A stretch of DNA of 5,908 nucleotides from Candidatus Desantisbacteria bacterium CG2_30_40_21 (GTDB lineage Bacteria > UBA9089 > CG2-30-40-21). Below, piece after piece: positions 1-4,235 of the stretch. How positions within the stretch are numbered: position 1 is the first letter of the stretch; every line of letters begins with the position of its first letter. A program made the translations under genes and the position numbers. Under the pieces are notes generated by a model. The model did no database searches. It had not been told where the DNA came from and saw only the letters and a program-made list of their open reading frames with translations. The stretch covers positions 1 through 5,908 of the forward strand of contig MNYI01000025.1 of assembly GCA_001873945.1 (NCBI GenBank). Direction: 5' to 3'.

Positions 1-143
1 TGATAGGTTGATGAGTTTATAGGTTAAAGGAACACAGATTCATAATTCATAAACATTTCCTATCAATTCATCCACTTATCAACCCATCAACTATTCAACT
101 TATCAACTTTTTGTGTTTTCATGCCTTTGTGGTGAGTAGTTAC
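1..143 (+). repeat. Octamer-built palindromic repeat, copy A
   Basis: Left arm 1-30 is made of degenerate 8-base units of the type GGTTGATA. The centre, about 31-58, contains ATTCATAATTCATAAAC. The right arm 59-108 is made of the complementary units (TATCAACC type), so the whole can fold into a long imperfect hairpin. It is followed by a tail ending in GTGGTGAGTAGTTA (130-143). The same arms, centre and tail occur in inverted orientation at about 2990-3130, and the left part recurs at 5856-5908. The 5' end is cut by the window edge. It lies directly upstream of the coiled-coil gene, and copy B lies in the same orientation directly upstream of atpD. Mechanism of spread is unknown; no transposase gene is present. 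Confidence 0.8.
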
Positions 144-172
144 AATTATTTTACACTTAGGGAGATATTGAT

Positions 173-700
173 ATGACAGAAGAAAAAGAGGAAGTGGTAA
201 CGCTTGATAAAAAGACAATAGATGTATTAGTAGCAAATATTATCCCAACCTCAAAATATTTTGAGGTTTGTTTTGAACACTTACAACAACAGATAGGTGA
301 AAAATTTAGCTATTTACAACAAGAAACAGCTATGAAATTTCAACAGGTAGATATAAGATTTGACCATGTGCAGCAACAGATAGATGATGTAAAATCAGGG
401 GTAAAATCACTTGAAGATAAGATGGACAAGCGTTTTACAGTAATGCAGTTGGACATGGACAAACGATTTGAACAAGTAGACAAACGATTTGAACAGGTAG
501 ACAGTCGGTTTGATAAGATAGACAAACGGTTTGAACAAATTGATGTTAAATTAGATAAATTGATAGAAAGGGTAGATGTAAAAATAGACGCAGGATTAAG
601 AGAAAACAGAGCGTTAACTATCCGATTATTTACATTTGCTCTTGGCTTTGCTGCTATTTCAATGGTAGGACTGCTGGGCAAGATGCTGGAGATATTTTAA
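173..700 (+). CDS. Coiled-coil protein with C-terminal membrane anchor, unknown function
   Basis: A 175-residue protein whose role I do not recognise. Residues about 35-145 are charged and rich in Gln, Asp, Lys and Glu, with hydrophobic residues at 3-4 spacing, the mark of a coiled coil. Residues 96-123 are four near-exact heptads of the type DKRFEQV, with looser heptads on both sides. Residues about 150-167 form one hydrophobic helix near the C terminus, followed by a short tail. The likely topology is a cytoplasmic rod held to the membrane by its tail, although orientation cannot be read from sequence. The ATG at 173 is supported by AGGGAG at 159-164, 8 bases upstream. It is on the opposite strand from the atp genes and not part of their operon. 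The layout of repeated heptads plus C-terminal membrane helix resembles Borrelia Bdr-type proteins and short phage or DUF1640-like coiled-coil proteins. Low-complexity coiled coils attract false similarity, so no function is given. Confidence 0.85.
   Translation: MTEEKEEVVTLDKKTIDVLVANIIPTSKYFEVCFEHLQQQIGEKFSYLQQETAMKFQQVDIRFDHVQQQIDDVKSGVKSLEDKMDKRFTVMQLDMDKRFEQVDKRFEQVDSRFDKIDKRFEQIDVKLDKLIERVDVKIDAGLRENRALTIRLFTFALGFAAISMVGLLGKMLEIF
458..541 (+). repeat. Four tandem 21-bp units encoding DKRFEQV heptads
   Basis: Units start at 458, 479, 500 and 521. Each is 21 bp and keeps the reading frame, giving one coiled-coil heptad per unit. Units 1 and 2 differ at a single base, while units 3 and 4 are more diverged. 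A fifth, weaker unit (542-562, DVKLDKL) follows. Near-identity at DNA level, not only at protein level, points to recent duplication by slippage or unequal recombination, so copy number may vary between strains. Confidence 0.85.
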
Positions 701-794
701 TGGTCTGTCACAAAATAAATGTGTCACATCGAGGTTGTCGATTCGCTCGTCCAGTGGCAACCGAATGTAATAGTTATTTTACGACAGACCATTA
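698..794. repeat. 97-bp inverted-repeat element (MITE-like)
   Basis: The arms 698-718 and 774-794 are inverted repeats matching at 19 of 21 positions. The outer 12 bases are perfect (TAATGGTCTGTC against GACAGACCATTA). The interior holds a second short stem with GGTTG (733-738 region) facing CAACC near 760. The outermost bases are TA on each side, as expected if a TA target had been duplicated, the habit of IS630/Tc1-mariner-type elements and their MITEs. The left arm overlaps the TAA stop of the upstream gene (698-700). No transposase is encoded. It could also act as a 3' hairpin protecting that mRNA. It has no T-run after the stem, so a standard intrinsic terminator is unlikely. Confidence 0.65.
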
Positions 795-828
795 GATGCG
801 TTCGCCCTGATTAAGGGGAAGATTTTTG

Positions 829-857
829 TTGACAATGTAGGAATACTTTGGTATAAT
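829..857 (+). promoter_or_regulatory. Consensus sigma-70 promoter with extended -10
   Basis: A perfect -35 box TTGACA (829-834) is separated by 17 bases from a perfect -10 box TATAAT (852-857). The -10 box is preceded by TGG (849-851), the extended -10 motif. Transcription should start at about 863-866 on the plus strand. No gene with a ribosome binding site follows before the terminator at 1004-1047, so the promoter most likely drives a non-coding RNA. This is the strongest promoter signal in the window. Confidence 0.85.
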
Positions 858-863
858 ACCATT

Positions 864-1047
864 AAGCCGCTAACGCTCGTGTCTCCTTCTTGGCTCTGGT
901 CTGATGGGTTTGATGGGATATGGGAGAAAGAGGTTAATTAAGAAGGCGTAAAATTGTAGTTGTAAATGTATCTTTTATGTACGCTGATGTAAAATTAGCG
1001 AATACAAACACAAAAGGCAGGTTCTTATACCTGCCTTTTGTGTTTGT
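864..1047 (+). ncRNA. Candidate small RNA gene, about 185 nt, class unknown
   Basis: The interval is bounded by a consensus promoter with predicted start near 864 and a perfect terminator hairpin at 1004-1047. It has no convincing protein gene. CGCTAA at 868-873 can pair with TTAGCG at 995-1000, closing the RNA into one domain just before the terminator. CCTTCTT (885-891) can pair with AAGAAGG (940-946), and CTCT (894-897) with AGAG (929-932). The enclosed stretch 898-924 is G-rich, with GG, GGG, GGG and GGG runs that could form a two-layer G-quadruplex or bind a protein such as CsrA. A competing CGCT at 982-985 could pair with the same AGCG, so alternative folds exist. Size and closing stem recall 6S RNA, but I cannot see its conserved central bubble, so I leave the class open. 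A 15-codon ORF (904-951) lies inside it. The promoter-terminator pairing is seen directly; that the product is a functional RNA is inferred. Confidence 0.6.
1004..1047. terminator. Symmetrical intrinsic terminator, probably bidirectional
   Basis: The arms 1004-1022 and 1029-1047 are perfectly complementary over 19 bases with a 6-base loop (1023-1028). The core is GGCAGGT/ACCTGCC, followed on the plus strand by TTTTGTGTTTGTT. Because the arms are complementary, the minus strand has the same GC core and T-rich tail. It would end the plus-strand small RNA and also the atp operon, whose last stop codon is 74 bases away at 1121. It sits exactly between the two convergent units, as a shared terminator should. 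Confidence 0.85.
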
Positions 1048-1120
1048 TCCTGATTCTCCCTTGCAAAAAACTTGTTGACAAACCTTAGTCCTCAAATAAA
1101 AAGAAGGCTGGAAACTTCCG

Positions 1121-1378
1121 CTATACCACTTCCACTGCTCTGTGGGTTAAAATATTCGCCTTATTTTCAGACACCTCAATAAACCCCTTATCAATATCAA
1201 ATTCCTTATAATTTCCGTTTTGTTTAATTTGTATTTTACCTGCCTTCAGGGTGGATAAGATTGGTGTGTGAAAGGATAGAACACCTAATTCTCCGTCGTT
1301 ACCCGGGGCAATAATCATCTCTGTCTGCCCCTCTGCCACAATCCGTTCAGGGGTGATTAATTTGAAATCCATTGACAT
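1121..1378 (-). CDS. atpC: F-type ATP synthase subunit epsilon, short form lacking C-terminal domain
   Basis: Epsilon of the F1 central stalk, which binds gamma and the c-ring and turns with them. The 85 residues match the N-terminal beta-sandwich: FKLITPERIV near the start, then APGNDGELGVLSFHTPIL (about 28-45), and a last strand NKANILTHRAVEV. Bacterial epsilon is usually about 130-140 residues, with a C-terminal pair of helices that inhibits ATP hydrolysis. Here a TAG at 1121-1123 ends the protein where that domain would begin, and the downstream frame does not encode it. Short epsilons occur naturally in some lineages such as green sulfur bacteria. Start chosen: ATG at 1378, with AGAGAGG at 1392-1386, 7 bases upstream. 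The frame stays open upstream to 1477, but that extension reads through repeat DNA and is rejected. A second ATG lies at 1372. It is the last gene of the operon, 175 bp after atpD. Confidence 0.93.
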   Translation of the reverse strand: MSMDFKLITPERIVAEGQTEMIIAPGNDGELGVLSFHTPILSTLKAGKIQIKQNGNYKEFDIDKGFIEVSENKANILTHRAVEVV

Positions 1379-1422
1379 AATAATACCTCTCTCGTCAAAT
1401 CTTCTTGACCTGTGCAAACGGA

Positions 1423-1542
1423 AATTCACCACAGAGACACGGAGGCACGAAGAAATAATTTTAGAAGAATAGAACACAGATAAAATCAGTGTAAATCTGT
1501 TAAATCATATGTCTCTGTGTCTCCGTGTCTCTGTGGTGAATT
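1423..1542. repeat. Long palindrome in the atpD-atpC spacer
   Basis: The arms 1423-1444 and 1521-1542 are perfect 22-base inverted repeats, with weaker pairing (8 of 12) continuing to about 1456 and 1509. The arms carry the motif CACCACAGAGACACGGAG. The interior has a second stem, ACAGAT (1476-1481) with ATCTGT (1495-1500). Relatives of the arm motif appear at 2994-3009 (CACCACGAAGACACAA), around 127-137 on the minus strand, and at 5829-5843, so it is a dispersed family. In atp mRNA it would form a large hairpin after the atpD stop at 1554. It ends well short of the atpC ribosome binding site. It has no T-run, so it is more likely an RNA processing or stability element, or simply an insertion, than a terminator. 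Confidence 0.8.
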
Positions 1543-1553
1543 ATTCGTATTTC

Positions 1554-2948
1554 CTACATTTTTTCTGCCTTTTCCAGAACATCCTGTATCCCGCCAGCCA
1601 TATAAAAAGCCTGTTCAGGAATATCATCATATTTGCCTTCACATATTTCTTTGAACCCTCTAATAGTCTCTGAGAGTTTGACATATTTACCAAGGGTACC
1701 AGTAAATGTCTCTGCCACAAAAAATGGTTGAGACAAAAACTTCTGAATCTTTCTTGCTCGATAAACCAGCATTTTATCCTCTTCTGATAATTCATCCATA
1801 CCAAGAATTGCAATAATGTCCTGAAGTTCTTTATACCGTTGAAGTACCTGCTGTACCTTCCGGGCTGTCTGATAATGTTCATCACCAATAACCCTTGGGT
1901 CAAGCATACGGGATGTAGAATCCAATGGATCAATAGCCGGATATATCCCCAACTCTGCTATCTGTCTTGAAAGAACAATAGTGGCATCCAAGTGGGCAAA
2001 GGTTGTTGCCGGAGCAGGGTCAGTCAAGTCATCTGCAGGCACATAAACAGCTTGAACAGATGTAATTGATCCCTGTTTAGTAGAGGTTATCCTTTCCTGC
2101 AACGCCCCAATATCTGTACCAAGTGTAGATTGATAGCCTACAGCGGAAGGCATTCTACCCAGCAGGGCAGATACCTCTGAACCTGCCTGAATAAACCTGA
2201 ATATATTGTCAATAAACAAAAGAACATCCTGTCCTCTTTTATCCCTGAAATACTCGGCTACGGTTAATGCCGTAAGGGCAACCCGAAACCTTGAACCCGG
2301 TGCTTCCTGCATCTGACCATATACCAATGCTGTCTTGGATATAACCCCGCTTTCCTTCATCTCTAGCCACAGGTCATTCCCCTCTCGAGTTCTCTCACCT
2401 ACTCCACCAAACACTGATACACCGCCATGAACAGTTGCTACATTATTAATCAATTCCATCACGAGTACGGTCTTACCTACACCAGCCCCACCAAACAATC
2501 CAATCTTTCCACCCTTAGCAAATGGCGCCAGAAGATCTACTGCCTTTAACCCTGTTTCAAACATCTCAAGAACCACCTCTTGCTCTGTAAAGGCAGGTGC
2601 TGGCTTATGAATCGGTAAATATTCCGGATCAATAATTGGTCCAAGGTTATCCATGGGATCTCCCAGTGGACCCATAATCCTGCCCAGAGTTCCTTCTCCT
2701 ACAGGCACACTAATGCAGTCACCTGTATCAATAGATTTCATGCCCCGTTGCAATCCCTCGGTATGTCCCATAGCAATCGTTCGGACTACATTGCCACCCA
2801 AGTGCTGAGCTACCTCAACAATCAAGTCTGATTCCCCTCCTCGAGGAATCTTTATGGCATTATAGATAGCCGGAAGCTCTACTGCTCCACGAAATTCAAT
2901 ATCTACTATTGGTCCTAAGACCTGCTTTATACTACCAATTAAACTCAT
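1554..2948 (-). CDS. atpD: F-type ATP synthase subunit beta (catalytic)
   Basis: The 464-residue catalytic subunit; three copies alternate with alpha in F1 and make ATP from ADP and phosphate. Domains are an N-terminal beta-barrel (about 1-75), a nucleotide-binding domain (about 76-350) and a C-terminal helical bundle. Visible motifs are the P-loop GGAGVGKT (153-160), GERTREGNDL with the catalytic Glu at 185, the Walker B strand LLFIDN (243-248), the ALLGRMPSAVGYQ segment, PADDLTDPAPATTFAHLDA, and the DELSEED catch loop (385-391) that contacts gamma. Length is normal. Start chosen: ATG at 2948, 7 bases after a perfect AGGAGG (2961-2956). A start further upstream at 2978 would put this site inside the gene and is rejected. 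Small departures such as YQST in place of the usual YQPT look neutral. Spacers to atpG (192 bp) and atpC (175 bp) are long for this operon and filled with repeats. Confidence 0.98.
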   Translation of the reverse strand: MSLIGSIKQVLGPIVDIEFRGAVELPAIYNAIKIPRGGESDLIVEVAQHLGGNVVRTIAMGHTEGLQRGMKSIDTGDCISVPVGEGTLGRIMGPLGDPMDNLGPIIDPEYLPIHKPAPAFTEQEVVLEMFETGLKAVDLLAPFAKGGKIGLFGGAGVGKTVLVMELINNVATVHGGVSVFGGVGERTREGNDLWLEMKESGVISKTALVYGQMQEAPGSRFRVALTALTVAEYFRDKRGQDVLLFIDNIFRFIQAGSEVSALLGRMPSAVGYQSTLGTDIGALQERITSTKQGSITSVQAVYVPADDLTDPAPATTFAHLDATIVLSRQIAELGIYPAIDPLDSTSRMLDPRVIGDEHYQTARKVQQVLQRYKELQDIIAILGMDELSEEDKMLVYRARKIQKFLSQPFFVAETFTGTLGKYVKLSETIRGFKEICEGKYDDIPEQAFYMAGGIQDVLEKAEKM

Positions 2949-2989
2949 CTCATAACCTCCTGATTTATAAGCCTTCAAGCCTTCTTAAC

Positions 2990-3128
2990 TACTCACCACG
3001 AAGACACAAATAGTTGATAAGTTGAATAGTTGATAGGTTGATGGGTTGATAAGTTGATGGAAAATGTTTATGAATTATGAATTTGTGTTTCTTCAACCTA
3101 TAAACTCATCAACCTATCAACCTATCAA
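2990..3128 (-). repeat. Octamer-built palindromic repeat, copy B, with flanking direct repeats
   Basis: The plus-strand left arm 3012-3059 is six 8-base units (AGTTGATA, GGTTGATG and similar). The right arm, about 3093-3130, is four to five complementary units (TCAACCTA). The centre 3061-3091 is nearly the reverse complement of the copy A centre. The outer tail ACTCACCACGAAGACACAAA (2991-3010) matches the copy A tail in inverse. The 10-mer CCTTCTTAAC occurs on both sides, at 2980-2989 and 3129-3138, and may be a target-site duplication. The left copy partly overlaps the atpD leader, and the right copy lies 3 to 12 bases past the atpG stop codon. Transcribed with atp, it would form a large hairpin between atpG and atpD. 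Confidence 0.8.
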
Positions 3129-3140
3129 CCTTCTTAACAC

Positions 3141-3995
3141 TCACTGTACCAATGCCTCTGCTGCACCAACAATCTCTGATATTTCCCTTGTAATCCCGGC
3201 TTGTCTTGCCCGATTATAGCTTAATGACAAGGCATCTATCATCTCACCCGCACTCTTTGTGGCTGATTCCATGGCCACCATTCGGGCTGAATGTTCAGCT
3301 GCAGCTGATTCTAACAATACCCTTTGTATCTGAATAGCAATATCTTGAGCCAGAAGTTGTTCTAAGACAATATTAATAGTTGGTTCATAGAGATAATCAG
3401 TAATAATCCTGTTTGCTGGTGCAGCCGCAGGCTCAATCGGGATAAGTTGTTTTATTGTTGGACATTGTTGAAACACAGACTTAAACTCATTATATGAAAT
3501 ATAGACCTTGTCAAACCTATGGCTCAGATATAACTCAATAATCTTTCTGGCTATATCCTCGCACCCATTATAGGTTATCTTATCAGGCATCGAATGATTT
3601 GATACTATATCCCACTTCATGTGCTTAAAGTACAGCATTCCTTTTTGTCCAATACAGATAAGTGTCGTTGGTATGGTTTGTTGCATTAAGAAATTAAGGG
3701 TATTCTTGGTAATATTAGCATTAAACCCACCACACAATCCTCTTTGCGAGGTGACCATAATCACTAATTGCCTCTGAACCTCTCTTGGGGTAAGCAATGG
3801 ATGGACATCTTTTCCTGCTCGCATGGCAACGCTTGATAAAATCTGTTCCATGGATCGGGCATATGGCCTTGCAGAACGAATTGATAGCTCTGCTTTTTTC
3901 ATCTTAGCCGCAGCCACTAACATCATGGCTCTGGTTATCTGCCTGATGTTTTTAATTGATTTAATCTTTCGTTTAACACTACTGACGCTTAGCAT
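3141..3995 (-). CDS. atpG: F-type ATP synthase subunit gamma (central rotor shaft)
   Basis: The 284-residue rotor shaft that turns inside alpha3 beta3 and transmits torque from the c-ring; length is normal for the family. The N-terminal helix carries KRKIKSIKNIRQITRAMMLVAAAKM, split here at residues 8-19 and 20-32, the standard gamma signature. The middle contains the Rossmann-like segment with TSQRGLCGGFNANITK (82-97). The C-terminal helix ends SLSYNRARQAGITREISEIVGAA, matching the conserved gamma signature at 256-278. Start chosen: ATG at 3995, which places the N terminus as in other gammas. Its ribosome binding site is weak: AAGGA at 4013-4009 is 13 bases away, so translation may be lower than for atpA and atpD, as suits one copy per three alpha and beta. 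It lies 240 bp after atpA and 192 bp before atpD, both spacers holding palindromes. Confidence 0.97.
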   Translation of the reverse strand: MLSVSSVKRKIKSIKNIRQITRAMMLVAAAKMKKAELSIRSARPYARSMEQILSSVAMRAGKDVHPLLTPREVQRQLVIMVTSQRGLCGGFNANITKNTLNFLMQQTIPTTLICIGQKGMLYFKHMKWDIVSNHSMPDKITYNGCEDIARKIIELYLSHRFDKVYISYNEFKSVFQQCPTIKQLIPIEPAAAPANRIITDYLYEPTINIVLEQLLAQDIAIQIQRVLLESAAAEHSARMVAMESATKSAGEMIDALSLSYNRARQAGITREISEIVGAAEALVQ

Positions 3996-4042
3996 GGTTG
4001 TTTTTTATTCCTTGTTTATAGGGTATCAGGATAAGTCGCCGG

Positions 4043-4171
4043 AGAAAAAATAACTTGCAGGAGTCGTGTCACTGATCCATCTTGGCTGGCTTCGTTGTTC
4101 GTCGCTTACGAACAGGCTGACAAGTCAGCCAAGCGTCTTGAGTGACTCTTGATGTACAACTTATTTTTTCT
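4043..4171. repeat. 129-bp imperfect palindrome in the atpA-atpG spacer
   Basis: The outer arms 4043-4057 and 4157-4171 match at 14 of 15 positions (AGAAAAAATAA type). GTCACT (4068-4073) faces AGTGAC (4141-4146). CTTGGCTGGCTT (4081-4092) pairs with AAGTCAGCCAAG (4122-4133) with one G-U. The tip is GTTCGT (4097-4102) with ACGAAC (4108-4113). Stems are thus nested around one centre, giving a long cruciform or RNA hairpin. Its GC-richer core differs from the AT-rich surroundings. It may be a MITE-like insertion or an mRNA processing signal. No protein gene or transposase is seen. Confidence 0.75.
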
Positions 4172-4206
4172 TGACTCCTAACATTCAGCAATTCTCATTA
4201 CCGGAA

Positions 4207-4226
4207 CACAGACAAGAATGTCTGTG
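4207..4226. repeat. Short perfect hairpin just after atpA
   Basis: CACAGACA (4207-4214) and TGTCTGTG (4219-4226) form an 8-bp stem with a 4-base loop. On the minus strand it starts 9 bases after the atpA stop at 4236. It has no T-run after the stem, so it is not a clear terminator. It may protect the atpA message from 3' decay, or be a small REP-like repeat unit. Confidence 0.6.
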
Positions 4227-4235
4227 CTACATTAT

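Noticed and set aside
1..130. CRISPR array suggested by repeated GTTGAT units
   Set aside because: Units are 8 bp and contiguous, with no unique spacers, and the array inverts around a centre.
340..681. Minus-strand open frame opposite the coiled-coil gene
   Set aside because: Complement of the heptad repeats, with Ser/Asn-rich low-complexity product and no ribosome binding site; the plus-strand frame has a good one.
698..794. Intrinsic terminator for the coiled-coil gene
   Set aside because: The stem is long, but there is no T-run after it on the plus strand.
864..1047. 6S RNA as identity of the small RNA
   Set aside because: Length and closing stem fit, but no continuous long hairpin with the conserved central bubble is visible by eye; a covariance search is needed.
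1075..1103. Second TTGACA box on the plus strand, antisense to atpC
   Set aside because: No acceptable -10 box at 16-18 bases; an isolated hexamer match.
1379..1477. Longer start for atpC adding 33 residues
   Set aside because: The extension translates the palindromic repeat, and the ribosome binding site sits just before the ATG at 1378.
1541..1933. Second minus-strand frame over the 3' part of atpD
   Set aside because: Out-of-frame shadow of a clearly conserved beta subunit.
3823..4053. Plus-strand frame with hydrophobic stretch over the atpG start
   Set aside because: Antisense to the conserved gamma N terminus; hydrophobicity is a by-product of the complement and there is no supporting start signal.
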